From Prochlorococcus sp. AG-347-M18 (lineage in GTDB: Bacteria; Cyanobacteriota; Cyanobacteriia; PCC-6307; Cyanobiaceae): a stretch of 64,000 nucleotides of DNA. The DNA lies in NCBI GenBank assembly GCA_003281165.1, contig QCCT01000003.1:1-64000 (forward strand). Direction: 5' to 3'. This document shows, piece by piece, positions 30,076 to 39,171 of the stretch. The notes beneath the pieces were generated by a model. That model had not been told where the DNA came from. It did no database searches and saw nothing but the letters and a program-made list of their open reading frames with translations. Both the position numbers and the translations under genes were made by a program. How positions within the stretch are numbered: the stretch's first letter is position 1; every line of letters starts with the position of its first letter.

Positions 30076-32298
30076 TTATGTTAATTCTAAATCAATTTGA
30101 TATTTAAGAATATCAACTTTTATGATTTTTACTTCTATCGCATCTCCAACTTTATATGATTTCTTAGATTTTCTCCCAATCAAAAGATTTTGCCTTGATC
30201 TATATTCGTACCAATCATTATTAAGGGTACTGACGTGTACTAAACCCTCTACATTTAATTCTGATATCTCAACAAAGAAACCATATGTTTGTACTGATAA
30301 TATAAACCCACTATAAATATTACCGATTAATTTTTCTGCTTTTCTTACCTTTTTTATATTTATCATATTAGATTTATATTGATTCACTTTGTACTTATAT
30401 TCATTAAGTTTATCTATTACAACCTTGTTAAATAATATTTCTAGACTTTTTGATATTGATGAATTAAATATATCCCAATTTACTAATTCTAATGAATTAC
30501 TTTCTGATATATTAATGGCATTAATATTATTTTTCTTTGATTTCTTACCATTTGTTATCATGTTAAAAATACAGTATTGGTTAATAAGATTAGTAAAGTC
30601 AAATCCAGGAATTGCCCATGGAGAAATAAATAATTTTTCTGATTCAGCATTATCCGGATTTTTAGAAAGCAACCTTATTTCATTGTCTTTAAATTCATTA
30701 ATTAGAAGTTTATGTAAGATTCTTTTTTTATTATCATCGCCACATAATTTAATTACTTGACTAAATGATAAATTGCCATCTTCATCAAGCTCTATTTCAT
30801 TATCAATAATTTCTGAATATTTGATGATTTCATTTGCATCAACGTTATCTATTCCCTTTGAGATGTATCCTGCGCTTTTTAAGCCATATTGATTTGAATG
30901 TTTGTACCATATAAAATTAGCCTCATGTAGTATTGGTGAAAGGTAAGTTTGGCAATCTTCCTTATCTAATGATTCAAAATATCCTTTTGAATATTCAGCT
31001 GGATTGTGAATAAAAAATTCTTCTAAGAGCTCTATTTTATTGAGTGGCTTAGGAATTTCAACCTCACCCTCCAAAAGATGTTTTTGCCTGAATGAACATG
31101 AAATTTCCAGTATTTTATCTAAATCGTCGATATATTCCTTTATAGGTTTTAATACCCGAGATGTTATTCTTGTTTTACTTTTTCTAGATAGAAGTGCGTC
31201 AGTAAGATCACTTTTAACAATTAGAGAGCACTTTACTAAAGTAAGATGAAATGACCAATCAGTTATTTCATAATTGCTATTTAAATACAAACAGAGGCTA
31301 ATTGCTTCATTCTTTTCACCAAATTTAAATTCAGAATCATTTCTTATTGCTTCACTAAGGTAGTTTTGCCAATCATTTAATAAGGGTAATGATTCAGAGC
31401 CTTTAAATAATGTTTCTAATGATTTTTTACTATTTAGATCTACTCTTTCTGCAAGATTATTCGTATGTATCCATAATTTAGTACTATTATTTTTTCCCTG
31501 CTCTATTTGAATCATTGGGAGCATTGGAGAATTATTAGAATTCCAACTTTTGAATAAATAAGAGTTTTTATCTGTAAGGTCTATCCTCTCCCTTTTTTCT
31601 AATTTTTTAGATTCAATTTTATTTAAATCGCATGATTTATCGATATTGCTTTTGGATAGAACAAAGTCTGTATCATATTCCTCATTATCGTTGAGTTTTA
31701 GTTCTTGGATCACATGCCCTAGTCCTTCTTCTTGACCTATGGGAAATCTGTCAATCTCAACTTTTACTATATTCTTATTTTCTGGTTTGAAAGTGTATTT
31801 TTTATTCTCTTCTGGAAGTTTAATTTTAGAAAGGATCCTATCGTCTATTGGGATTGCATATGCATTATTGTTTATTATTTCAACTTTAGAAAGAAGTATT
31901 TGATTGGATCTTTCAAGAATACAATCAACTATTCCCTCAGGTGATCTTCTTCTATAACCCTCTTTTATTATCCTTACTAAAACTTTATCTCCATTCCATG
32001 CATAGTTAAGTAGATTTTCTTTAATGTAGATATCTTCTTTGTCTTTTCCCCTTACAGCAAAGCAATAGCCCTTGCTACTACATCTTATTTTAGCAACAAG
32101 ATGATCACTATCTTTTACGCAGGTATATTCATCATCTTCATTTTTATTAATTATTTCAAGTTTTTCTAGAGCTGTTAAAGCAATATCTAATTTATCCTTA
32201 TCAGATTTCTTTGTTATTTTTAATAATCTGCATAATTTTTTGTATTCTAACCCTTCGGACTGATTAAGATTATCAATTATTGAAGATGATGTGAACAT
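30076..32298 (-). CDS. zam: RNase II/R-family protein (Zam type) with degenerate active site
   Basis: The 740 residues follow the RNase R layout: a winged-helix-like start, cold-shock domains (about residues 70-200), an RNB region (about 240-620) and a C-terminal S1 domain (NIYSGFILSVQTYGFFVEI). Synechocystis has two RNB proteins, one being Zam (linked to acetazolamide resistance), and this gene looks like that one. The RNB active site is gone. Where family members have a block of four Asp just before LWIHI, this protein has WNSNNSPMLP (252-261). The TSPLRRY block is replaced by AIPGFDFT. It probably binds RNA without degrading it. The domain assignment is confident; the loss of activity is inferred from the missing residues. 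Confidence 0.85.
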   Translation of the reverse strand: MFTSSSIIDNLNQSEGLEYKKLCRLLKITKKSDKDKLDIALTALEKLEIINKNEDDEYTCVKDSDHLVAKIRCSSKGYCFAVRGKDKEDIYIKENLLNYAWNGDKVLVRIIKEGYRRRSPEGIVDCILERSNQILLSKVEIINNNAYAIPIDDRILSKIKLPEENKKYTFKPENKNIVKVEIDRFPIGQEEGLGHVIQELKLNDNEEYDTDFVLSKSNIDKSCDLNKIESKKLEKRERIDLTDKNSYLFKSWNSNNSPMLPMIQIEQGKNNSTKLWIHTNNLAERVDLNSKKSLETLFKGSESLPLLNDWQNYLSEAIRNDSEFKFGEKNEAISLCLYLNSNYEITDWSFHLTLVKCSLIVKSDLTDALLSRKSKTRITSRVLKPIKEYIDDLDKILEISCSFRQKHLLEGEVEIPKPLNKIELLEEFFIHNPAEYSKGYFESLDKEDCQTYLSPILHEANFIWYKHSNQYGLKSAGYISKGIDNVDANEIIKYSEIIDNEIELDEDGNLSFSQVIKLCGDDNKKRILHKLLINEFKDNEIRLLSKNPDNAESEKLFISPWAIPGFDFTNLINQYCIFNMITNGKKSKKNNINAINISESNSLELVNWDIFNSSISKSLEILFNKVVIDKLNEYKYKVNQYKSNMINIKKVRKAEKLIGNIYSGFILSVQTYGFFVEISELNVEGLVHVSTLNNDWYEYRSRQNLLIGRKSKKSYKVGDAIEVKIIKVDILKYQIDLELT

Positions 32299-32369
32299 GA
32301 TCTAAATGAAATTATAAATTAATTTGGGGTATACACTTTATTATTACACCTTATTATCCAAGCTTAAAA

Positions 32370-32681
32370 CTAATTATTTTCTTTCACTTCTTTTTCTTCT
32401 TTTTCGATAGTGAAAGAGTTGATAAAAAGCCTTATACCAATTATAAAAAAAGTAATGGAGGCTATTGACTTAAGAACTACTTCGGGTAAAAAACTGGAAA
32501 TAGAACCGCCTGTTAAAGCTCCTAGTAAACTTGCAAAAACAAGTGCTGAAGAAGATCCTAGAAAAACTGCTAGTGGTTTATTTGAAGTGCCGCTTATAGT
32601 TAAAGTAGCCAGCTGAGTTTTGTCACCTAATTCAGCTATGAAAACGGTTAGAAATGTTGATAGTAATAAACTTAAAATCAT
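32370..32681 (-). CDS. Half-size Gdt1/TMEM165 (UPF0016) membrane protein, copy 1
   Basis: This 103-residue protein has three predicted helices and one copy of the family motif E-x-G-D-K-T (FIAELGDKTQLATL). Full-length Gdt1/TMEM165/MneA proteins carry two such motifs in about 200 residues and export Mn or Ca out of the cytoplasm; the cyanobacterial Mnx protein loads Mn into the thylakoid lumen. Here each half is a separate gene, so the two products presumably form a heterodimer. It starts directly after the stop of copy 2. Confidence 0.88.
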   Translation of the reverse strand: MILSLLLSTFLTVFIAELGDKTQLATLTISGTSNKPLAVFLGSSSALVFASLLGALTGGSISSFLPEVVLKSIASITFFIIGIRLFINSFTIEKEEKEVKENN

Positions 32682-33008
32682 TTATAAATAATTTTTGAAT
32701 GTTTCATAAGCTAAAAATATACTTATCAATATCATTAAAGCACCAGTTGATAAAGCAAATTTGCTGGGAGATATTTTTTTTGATACCCATTTACCAATAA
32801 GAACACCTACTATGCTAGAGCTTATTAATGCTAGAGAACTTCCAAGAAAAACAATTATTGGCTTTCCCGATTCTGCAGAAAGCATTAATGTTGCTATCTG
32901 AGTTTTATCGCCAAGTTCAGCAATAAAGATTGTCGTAAAAGTCGTTATAAATATAGAAAAAAAACTTTTTTCTATATTGTTTTCTTTTTTTTCTAATTTA
33001 CTATTCAT
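32682..33008 (-). CDS. Half-size Gdt1/TMEM165 (UPF0016) membrane protein, copy 2
   Basis: The 108 residues have a polar N-terminal extension (MNSKLEKKENNIEKS), then three helices with the motif FIAELGDKTQIATLM. The copy shares its helix pattern with its downstream neighbour, but the C-terminal halves differ, as in the two halves of a fused transporter. The gene overlaps the YkgJ-type gene by 4 bp at its start. Three tightly packed genes (YkgJ, copy 2, copy 1) likely form one operon. Confidence 0.88.
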   Translation of the reverse strand: MNSKLEKKENNIEKSFFSIFITTFTTIFIAELGDKTQIATLMLSAESGKPIIVFLGSSLALISSSIVGVLIGKWVSKKISPSKFALSTGALMILISIFLAYETFKNYL

Positions 33009-33352
33009 TTTCCTGAAACAGCAATTCTAAAAGTTTTCATCTCTTTACTTTGGGATCCAAAATTTGATGAAATATGTTGTTTGCAGCAATCTATTAAAAA
33101 TTTATCACCAGATTTCAAATATCCTTTAAATGAAGTTGAAAATTCACTTACCCGGCAAAAATGTGGTCTGGTATCATAAATTAAGCATTTTTTATTTTCT
33201 CTGTCCAGGTTTTTACACCAACCGTCTTTAGCCGTCATCGAATTTATCAAAGCTATATCTTCTTTGTTAAGCTTGTTAGCCAAATCGCTTCTTTCGTTCA
33301 AGTTGAATTTACAACAAGCTCCACAATTTTCTATACATGTCCATGATTTCAT
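33005..33352 (-). CDS. YkgJ-type cysteine cluster protein
   Basis: The 115-residue protein has the conserved cysteine pattern of YkgJ (CxxCCxxxx): CIENCGACCKF near residues 5-15, WCKNLDRENKKCLIYDTRP and HFCRV, plus DCCKQH. This pattern is thought to bind an Fe-S cluster or zinc. It is co-transcribed with the two Gdt1-like genes, overlapping the first by 4 bp. It is divergent from psb30. Confidence 0.85.
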   Translation of the reverse strand: MKSWTCIENCGACCKFNLNERSDLANKLNKEDIALINSMTAKDGWCKNLDRENKKCLIYDTRPHFCRVSEFSTSFKGYLKSGDKFLIDCCKQHISSNFGSQSKEMKTFRIAVSGK

Positions 33353-33434
33353 AATTTAATTCAATCTTGTAACGTATCAGTACAGTTTCGTCATTTATTT
33401 GTAAAAATAGTATCACAAAACATATTGATTAATC

Positions 33435-33512
33435 ATGGCAACACTTATTCCTTTGGCTGTAGTTGCGTTAGCAGGACCAGCAATAATTGCTCTTGTATTT
33501 TACCGTAAATAA
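33435..33512 (+). CDS. psb30: Photosystem II protein Psb30 (Ycf12)
   Basis: The 25-residue product is MATLIPLAVVALAG followed by PAIIALVFYRK. This is one transmembrane helix with the family's central LAGPA-I pattern and a basic C terminus. Psb30 is a peripheral small subunit of photosystem II near PsbJ and cytochrome b559. It is shorter than the 31-46 residues of other cyanobacteria because the C-terminal tail after YRK is missing. Start and stop are unambiguous. Confidence 0.85.
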   Translation: MATLIPLAVVALAGPAIIALVFYRK

Positions 33513-33524
33513 AAGAAATTCTTT

Positions 33525-34289
33525 TTGGTGACGTATCTTGAGGGTGTTTATTGGGATTTAGATGGTACCATCGCAAATACAGAATTAGAGGCCCATTTAC
33601 CTGCTTTTAATAATGCTTTCAATGACCTTGGTATTAATTGGAATTGGGACGCTAATAAATATATAAAGCTTCTGAAGATAAATGGGGGCAAAAATAGAAT
33701 TGCTTATTACGCTAAATCTAATAATAATGATTTCTCAGAAGATTTAATTCTCAAAATTCATGAAACAAAGCAGTTTCATTATTTAGAAATAATAAAAAAA
33801 AATTGTGTTAGTTTAAAAACTGGTGTTTTTAGATTAATAAATGAATTATATAAAAAAAAAGTAAGACAATTTATTGTTACTTCAAGTTCAAGAATTCAAG
33901 TCAATCTACTTGTTGAATATCTTTTTAATGGCTTTAACCCTTTTGAGTTCATTATTTCTAGTGAAGATGTTGAATTAAAAAAACCAAATCCATTACCATA
34001 TTTAAAGGCAATCCAATTAAGTGGTATAAACAAAAACAACTCAATTGTTTTTGAAGACTCTAATCCAGGATTAAAGTCTTCCTTGGCAGCTAACTTGCCT
34101 ACAATTTTTGTTCCTTCAAATATCCCAATTGTTCTTGAGGAAAATATTAAACTAGACTGTATTTTAGACAATCTTGGTGATGAGAATAATGTGGCAAATG
34201 TAATTAAAGGCCCTAAACTAAAAAAATCATATGTTGACTATAACTTTCTAAATGATTATTTAGTGTCTTTTAATAATGCAAAAAACTAA
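33525..34289 (+). CDS. HAD-family phosphatase (CbbY-like)
   Basis: The 254-residue protein opens with GVYWDLDGTIANTE, the HAD motif I with nucleophile Asp11 and general acid Asp13. It also has VTSSS (motif II), ELKKPNPLPYLKAI (motif III Lys) and VFEDSNPGLKSS (motif IV). The layout with a helical cap between motifs I and II fits CbbY/phosphoglycolate-phosphatase-like enzymes. Translation starts at GTG. The end overlaps the start of ycf20 by 14 bp. The exact substrate is unknown. Confidence 0.9.
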   Translation: MVTYLEGVYWDLDGTIANTELEAHLPAFNNAFNDLGINWNWDANKYIKLLKINGGKNRIAYYAKSNNNDFSEDLILKIHETKQFHYLEIIKKNCVSLKTGVFRLINELYKKKVRQFIVTSSSRIQVNLLVEYLFNGFNPFEFIISSEDVELKKPNPLPYLKAIQLSGINKNNSIVFEDSNPGLKSSLAANLPTIFVPSNIPIVLEENIKLDCILDNLGDENNVANVIKGPKLKKSYVDYNFLNDYLVSFNNAKN

Positions 34290-34602
34290 TTTTTCAAGAA
34301 TTACCTACCAGTTAAATAATTTATTTTTTGGTTTTCTAAGTGATACTTGGAGAACAAAATCTATTGGTCTAATTTCTGTTTTGACAGGTTATTTTTTGTT
34401 CGCAAATTTTATTACAAAATTTATTTCTGAAGGTAAAAATGAGTTGATAATGGTCCCAATAATTATTGTTTTTATTGAAATCATTATAAGAATTAAACCT
34501 GCCGCAAGTTCAAAGTTTTATTATCTATGGACTGTAGTTGATAGATTAAGAATTGGTGCAATTTATGCTGTTATACTTGAAGCATTTAAATTAGGGTCTT
34601 AA
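34276..34602 (+). CDS. ycf20: Ycf20 family membrane protein
   Basis: The 108 residues match Ycf20/DUF565: a WRTKSIGLISVLTGYFL helix near 25-43 and a second helix (ELIMVPIIIVFIEIII). The conserved C-terminal LRIGAIYAVILEAFKLGS completes the family pattern. Ycf20-like proteins in algae affect non-photochemical quenching, but the molecular role is unclear. The gene is translationally coupled to the HAD gene by overlap and converges with rpmF. Confidence 0.88.
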   Translation: MQKTNFSRITYQLNNLFFGFLSDTWRTKSIGLISVLTGYFLFANFITKFISEGKNELIMVPIIIVFIEIIIRIKPAASSKFYYLWTVVDRLRIGAIYAVILEAFKLGS

Positions 34603-34608
34603 AAGCTA

Positions 34609-34779
34609 TTATTCTTCTTCTTCTTCTTCAATAGGATAAACAAATCCTTGAGCTTTCCCAGTTAAAACTGATTTACCTAAAGATATAGCTTTTCGAGCTG
34701 CTATTGCTGCTTTCCCTTTCCATACAGCGTGCCTTTGGTTCCTTTTGCTCTTTGATTTTTTCTTCTTTGGTACAGCCAT
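34609..34779 (-). CDS. rpmF: Ribosomal protein L32
   Basis: The 56-residue frame was translated by hand: [17 protein letters not shown] is the L32 signature, followed by a basic linker and a C-terminal run of six Glu encoded by a GAA repeat. The length is typical for cyanobacterial L32. The acidic C-terminal run is also seen in other Prochlorococcus L32 proteins as far as I recall. It converges with ycf20, 6 bp apart. Confidence 0.95.
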   Translation of the reverse strand: MAVPKKKKSKSKRNQRHAVWKGKAAIAARKAISLGKSVLTGKAQGFVYPIEEEEEE

Positions 34780-34910
34780 TCTGTTTCTTTATTTCCATAT
34801 AATAATATAACCTTTAACTGGTTATCTCCAAAACTTTTGAGTATATTTTGTTTATATACGTCAATTTTTTAAATAAGCATATATGCTTTATTAATCACTT
34901 ATAAAGATTA

Positions 34911-36665
34911 GTGTTTAGATCAAAATTCTCATATTCAGATTCTAAATCAAGTTATTCGGATCTTCTAGAAGATATAGAGACGGGAAAAATAGAATCAATA
35001 TTTTTCTATCCTAGGCAGAGAGAAATTGATGTTCTGTATAAAAATGGTGATAAATTTAAAATACCTATCCTATACAACGATCAATTAATTCTTGAGAAGG
35101 CTTCTGAAAATAAGGTAGATCTAACTATTAACAATAGTAGAAAAGAAGCCTCAGCTGCTAATTCATTTGCTTCAATAAGTCTTTTCCTGATTTTCATATT
35201 AGCTATAGTCTTAATCTTGAGAAGTACATCAAAATTGGCTTCTAGAGCTTTTGGTTTTACCAAAAATCAAGCTAAATTTGTAACTATTGATGATGTAGAT
35301 ACGAGATTCGATGATGTGGCTGGCGTTCCTGAAGCCGCTGAGGAATTAAAAGAAGTAATAACATTTTTGAAAGAACCAAAGAAATTTGAAAATCTTGGAG
35401 CAAAAGTTCCTAAGGGAGTTCTTCTAATAGGCCCACCAGGAACAGGTAAAACATTATTAGCTAAAGCAATTGCAGGTGAATCAGGAGTGCCTTTTCTCTC
35501 AATATCAGCATCAGAGTTTGTAGAACTTTTTGTTGGTGTTGGAGCAAGCCGAGTTCGTGATCTATTCTCTAAGGCTAAGGAAAAATCTCCTTGTATAATT
35601 TTCATTGATGAAATTGATTCCATTGGTAGGCAAAGAGGGTCAGGGATCGGAGGTGGAAATGATGAAAGAGAACAAACCCTTAATCAGCTTCTAACGGAAT
35701 TAGATGGTTTTGCTGATAATTCAGGGATTATTGTTTTAGCAGCAACAAATAGACCTGATATTTTGGATGCAGCTTTATTAAGACCAGGTAGATTTGATAG
35801 AAAAATTGAAGTAATGCTTCCAGATTTAGATGGAAGAAAAAAAATTCTTTCAGTTCACTCACTTTCCAAACCACTTTCAAGCGAAGTTGACTTAGGATAT
35901 TGGGCTTCTAGAACAGTTGGATTTTCGGGCGCAGATCTAGCTAATTTGATGAACGAGAGTGCTATTCACTGTGCAAGAGATGAATCTAAATTAATTAGTG
36001 ATCTTCATATAGAAAATGCTCTTGATAAAATTACCATCGGCCTCAGAAGTTCATTAATAACTTCTTCAAATATGAAAAAAATTATTGCCTATAATGAGGT
36101 TGGCAGAGCGATTGTGTCTGCTGTGAGAAATGGTATTGAATCAGTTGATAAAATTACGATCTTACCTAGATCTGGATCTATAGGAGGATATACCAAAATA
36201 TGTCCTGACGAAGATGTAATTTCTAGTGGCTTGATTTCAAAAAAATTTTTATTTTCAAAAATTGAAATTGCTCTAGCTGGAAGAGCAGCAGAAACGATAG
36301 TTTTTGGTGAAGGAGAAATTACACAATGCTCCTTAAATGAAATCTCTTATGCGACGAATATAGTAAGGGAAATGGTTACAAAATATGGATTTTCAATTAT
36401 TGGTCCAATTTCAATGGATTCTGATAATAATGAAATGTATTTAGGAGATGGATTATTTAGAAGAAAGCCTCTAATAGCAGAAAATACCAGTTCGAGAATA
36501 GATAATGAAATCATAAATATTTCTAAAATTTCATTAAATAATTCAATTAAAATATTGAAAAAAAATAGAGTATTACTAGATAAATTAGTTGATATACTTT
36601 TAAATAAAGAAACTATAGATAAAAAAGTTTTTAAATTAACAACTTCTAAATTGTTGAAAGTTTGA
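34911..36665 (+). CDS. FtsH-family AAA protein lacking the protease zinc site
   Basis: The 584-residue protein has the FtsH AAA module intact: Walker A GPPGTGKT, Walker [10 protein letters not shown] and the second region of homology [13 protein letters not shown]. The protease region keeps the fold, but the HExGH zinc motif is changed to NEVGR (residues 395-399), losing both His ligands. The downstream ligand Asp is replaced by Glu477. The protein should unfold or bind substrates but not cleave them, like plastid FtsHi. The start is GTG with an in-frame stop just upstream, so the usual first membrane helix is absent and only one span remains (about 88-108). Confidence 0.9.
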   Translation: MFRSKFSYSDSKSSYSDLLEDIETGKIESIFFYPRQREIDVLYKNGDKFKIPILYNDQLILEKASENKVDLTINNSRKEASAANSFASISLFLIFILAIVLILRSTSKLASRAFGFTKNQAKFVTIDDVDTRFDDVAGVPEAAEELKEVITFLKEPKKFENLGAKVPKGVLLIGPPGTGKTLLAKAIAGESGVPFLSISASEFVELFVGVGASRVRDLFSKAKEKSPCIIFIDEIDSIGRQRGSGIGGGNDEREQTLNQLLTELDGFADNSGIIVLAATNRPDILDAALLRPGRFDRKIEVMLPDLDGRKKILSVHSLSKPLSSEVDLGYWASRTVGFSGADLANLMNESAIHCARDESKLISDLHIENALDKITIGLRSSLITSSNMKKIIAYNEVGRAIVSAVRNGIESVDKITILPRSGSIGGYTKICPDEDVISSGLISKKFLFSKIEIALAGRAAETIVFGEGEITQCSLNEISYATNIVREMVTKYGFSIIGPISMDSDNNEMYLGDGLFRRKPLIAENTSSRIDNEIINISKISLNNSIKILKKNRVLLDKLVDILLNKETIDKKVFKLTTSKLLKV

Positions 36666-36697
36666 TTTAATTGTTTTAAATTAAAAAAAATATTTTC

Positions 36698-37450
36698 TTG
36701 ATAATTAACAACAATACAACTAAGTTATTAGTTACCCTTTCATTTTTACTTGTTCTTCCATTTGTACAAAAACAATGGTTTAATTTGTATTCATTTAATA
36801 TTAATGATATTTCCTTTTATTCAATACTTTACTATTTGAGCGGTGCAATATGTCCATCTTTAGTATGTTTAAACTCTTTAAAAAACTATACATACTATAA
36901 TTTCAATAAAGATAAAATTCACAGTATAAAAATAATCAAAGGAAAGAGATTATTTTTCTTAGTAGCAATAAACTTAATATTTCTCTCTTACTTAATAGCT
37001 GATTATATATATATAAATTTTGATCTTATATTTAATTTATTGCTTGAAGGAATTAATGTACAAAAACCAGATATTACACAGTTAAGTTTTTTCATATTTT
37101 TAATTTCTATCTTATTAATTTTTAAGAAATCTAGGTTTCTGTTAAAAAAAATAATATTGGTAAATTTTATTTTGATTTCCCTCTATCTTTGGCATCTTCA
37201 AATTAATAATATTAATGTTGATAGTCAGTTTCATATTCATAGATATTTTGGTTTAAATAACTTAAATTTAATTAATCTTTTTATCCTAGTCTCCATAGAA
37301 ATTTCTTTTTTTACCTGGTCCTTCATCTCATATAAAACTAATTTAAGCGACTGGATCGTGCCTAAACCTCAAAAAGGAGATATTATCCCCTTTTTGAATA
37401 TATTTATTTTTTATTTTTTTATAACTATTTACTACTCAATACTTACTTAA
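36698..37450 (+). CDS. Polytopic membrane protein, 250 aa, unknown
   Basis: The protein has about six hydrophobic segments, rich in Ile, Leu, Phe and Tyr, with short basic loops (KDKIHSIKIIKGKR, KKSRFLLKK) that point to the inside. The C-terminal loop (DWIVPKPQKGDIIPF) is followed by one last helix. Translation starts at TTG with no other start nearby. I do not recognise a family. It follows the FtsH-like gene by 32 bp and may be co-transcribed. Confidence 0.6.
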   Translation: MIINNNTTKLLVTLSFLLVLPFVQKQWFNLYSFNINDISFYSILYYLSGAICPSLVCLNSLKNYTYYNFNKDKIHSIKIIKGKRLFFLVAINLIFLSYLIADYIYINFDLIFNLLLEGINVQKPDITQLSFFIFLISILLIFKKSRFLLKKIILVNFILISLYLWHLQINNINVDSQFHIHRYFGLNNLNLINLFILVSIEISFFTWSFISYKTNLSDWIVPKPQKGDIIPFLNIFIFYFFITIYYSILT

Positions 37451-37465
37451 TTGTTTCTAATACTT

Positions 37466-38050
37466 CTATAGCGCAGAAAAATATTCTTTACTACCTTTGG
37501 GGTCCTCTAACATTGTTTTTTCCCCGGGGGTCCAGTTTGCTGGACAAACTTCATCTGGGTTCGCTGCAACGTATTGATAGCCTTGAAGAATCCTCAGTGT
37601 TTCATCAACATTTCTACCTACAGGAGCCTTGTTAACAGTCGTATGCATAACTACTCCTTCGGGATTGATAAGAAATAAACCTCTATCGGCCTCTCCATCA
37701 TCATTAAGGACATTGTATGCTTGGCAAATTTCTCTTTTTAAATCAGAAACTAACGGATAGTTAATATCACCTATCCCACCCTCATTTCTTGGTGTCTGTA
37801 TCCAAGCCAAATGACAGTGTTTGCTGTCAACTGATACCCCAAGTATTTCCGTATTAAGTGCTGAGAAATCTTGGTATCTATCACTAAAAGCAGTGATTTC
37901 AGTTGGACATACAAATGTAAAATCTAGTGGGTAAAAGAATAAAACAACCCATTTACCTCTTAGACCTGAAAGTGTAATCTCCTTAAACTCTTGATCATAT
38001 ACTGCTGTAGCACTAAAGTCTGGTGCTTCTTGGCCAACTCTTAAGCTCAT
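37466..38050 (-). CDS. 2-Cys peroxiredoxin
   Basis: The 194-residue protein reduces hydrogen peroxide and alkyl hydroperoxides. The peroxidatic cysteine is Cys48 in FTFVCPTEI and the resolving cysteine is Cys169 in DEVCPANW, so it is a typical 2-Cys (AhpC/Prx1) enzyme. The GG-x-G and YF motifs (GGIGDI, and the C-terminal KEYFSAL) that mark oxidation-sensitive forms are present. It probably takes electrons from thioredoxin. It converges with the polytopic membrane gene. Confidence 0.96.
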   Translation of the reverse strand: MSLRVGQEAPDFSATAVYDQEFKEITLSGLRGKWVVLFFYPLDFTFVCPTEITAFSDRYQDFSALNTEILGVSVDSKHCHLAWIQTPRNEGGIGDINYPLVSDLKREICQAYNVLNDDGEADRGLFLINPEGVVMHTTVNKAPVGRNVDETLRILQGYQYVAANPDEVCPANWTPGEKTMLEDPKGSKEYFSAL

Positions 38051-38149
38051 GAAAAAATTTGTCCTTATTTAAATAATGTATGGTCTGAATGACCGTAATT
38101 AGTATTATAATTTTATTAATAATGAATTAGCAAGTTTTTTTTTAATTCA

Positions 38150-38275
38150 ATGAAATGGCATTATTCCTTTACTAGGAAATTTACAATTTTGAATCACAAT
38201 AAACTTTTAAAAAATCTCAAAAAGGAGTTAATTAAATATCCCATTAACAGGCTTGACAATAAAAATTCGAATTAA
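38150..38275 (+). CDS. Possible 41-residue basic peptide
   Basis: An ATG frame of 41 codons reads MKWHYSFTRKFTILNHNK, then Lys/Leu-rich sequence. It is strongly basic with no hydrophobic span. It lies in the 300-bp gap between the peroxiredoxin and the next membrane ORF. There is no family match or ribosome binding site to confirm it, so I treat it as doubtful. Confidence 0.25.
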   Translation: MKWHYSFTRKFTILNHNKLLKNLKKELIKYPINRLDNKNSN

Positions 38276-38353
38276 AAGAAATTTAATTTAATTTAAGATT
38301 CCTTTAAATTCAACTCTCTATAATTATAAATATTCTTTTTAATATTTTTAATT

Positions 38354-38512
38354 ATGGCTAAATATATTGAAAGACTAAAGGAAAAAGTTAAAATAAAAAA
38401 ATTTGATTCTAATCAGCCAATTGGAGCTTGGATTTTCGTTGTAATTTTGAATATAGTTGGATTTGCGGGTTATTTTTACTTAAAGGTAAATCATATACAA
38501 CTAGGTAGTTAA
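38354..38512 (+). CDS. 52-residue single-span membrane protein
   Basis: The frame runs from ATG 38354 to TAA. The product has a basic amphipathic N terminus (MAKYIERLKEKVKIKKF), then one transmembrane segment (about residues 24-43, GAWIFVVILNIVGFAGYFYL) and a short tail. Its N-terminal basic region should stay in the cytoplasm. It is of the size of small photosynthetic or stress-membrane proteins but has no match I can name. It converges with the next gene. Confidence 0.55.
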   Translation: MAKYIERLKEKVKIKKFDSNQPIGAWIFVVILNIVGFAGYFYLKVNHIQLGS

Positions 38513-38515
38513 AAC

Positions 38516-38737
38516 TTAACTTATTTCCTTTTTAATTGAGCGACAAAAATTTTTTAGTCTTTCTTTTCTCGTTAAGTCAGGTAAAGTCCAAATTGATTCT
38601 GTCTCAGGTAATGGATCTTTGCTCCATTCTTTGAATTCTTTCATTATCGAAGCATTATTTAATTTTGAAGTATACTTTTTTCGTTTTTTTAAATATTTTC
38701 TTATTACTGTAAGGTTTGCCTCTATATATTCCCTCAT
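38516..38737 (-). CDS. 73-residue conserved hypothetical
   Basis: This is a soluble, very basic helical protein (RKYLKKRKKYTSK) followed by the motif KEWSKDPLPETESIWTLPDLTRKERLKNF. No membrane span or signal peptide is seen. It belongs to the small-ORF run and faces the preceding ORF tail to tail. The family is not recognised. Confidence 0.55.
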   Translation of the reverse strand: MREYIEANLTVIRKYLKKRKKYTSKLNNASIMKEFKEWSKDPLPETESIWTLPDLTRKERLKNFCRSIKKEIS

Positions 38738-38800
38738 AATAAATAATTAATTTTATATTAATTTAACATCTAGCAAGTTCTGCTTTAAAGAAAAGATAAA

Positions 38801-38971
38801 TTAGACATTTTGAACTGCTTGAAAAAGTCCAAATGAATATCCTCCTATTAGAATCCAGCCAAGTACACTTGAGATTATTGTAGATCTTCTATTGTGTCGC
38901 CTTAAAGCTGATTCAATCATTTCATTAACTTCATCTCTATTAAGATATTCTTTCTTGGAAATTTTTTTCAT
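38801..38971 (-). CDS. 56-residue single-span membrane protein
   Basis: This hand-translated protein starts MKKISKKEYLNRDEVNEMIE and contains a helix-forming polar N-terminal half with an arginine patch (RRHNRRS). A C-terminal membrane segment (about residues 37-51, LGWILIGGYSFGLFQ) follows. The shape suggests a membrane-bound protein with an inner N terminus. It resembles Hli proteins in size only; the chlorophyll-binding ExxN motif is not seen. Confidence 0.55.
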   Translation of the reverse strand: MKKISKKEYLNRDEVNEMIESALRRHNRRSTIISSVLGWILIGGYSFGLFQAVQNV

Positions 38972-39171
38972 TTTTTTTTCTTTTTACAATAAACGAATTT
39001 ATAAGAAAGTGAGCTAAAGATTTTTATTAATCAGTGACGGTTTTATTTTTGATGATTTTTTAAATATTTATTATTTTTGTCAATAAAAATTTTATGTGAT
39101 TTTAAAAGTAATTTTTAAAATTATAAGATAAGGTATAGGAATTGAAGAATTATTGTTTTTTTATACAAACA

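Noticed and set aside
30389..30760. Long frame opposite the Zam-type gene
   Set aside because: It is a shadow of the real gene on the other strand and encodes no recognisable domain.
38801..38971. A high-light inducible (Hli) protein
   Set aside because: The size and single helix are right, but the chlorophyll-binding ExxN-x-R pattern of Hli is not present.
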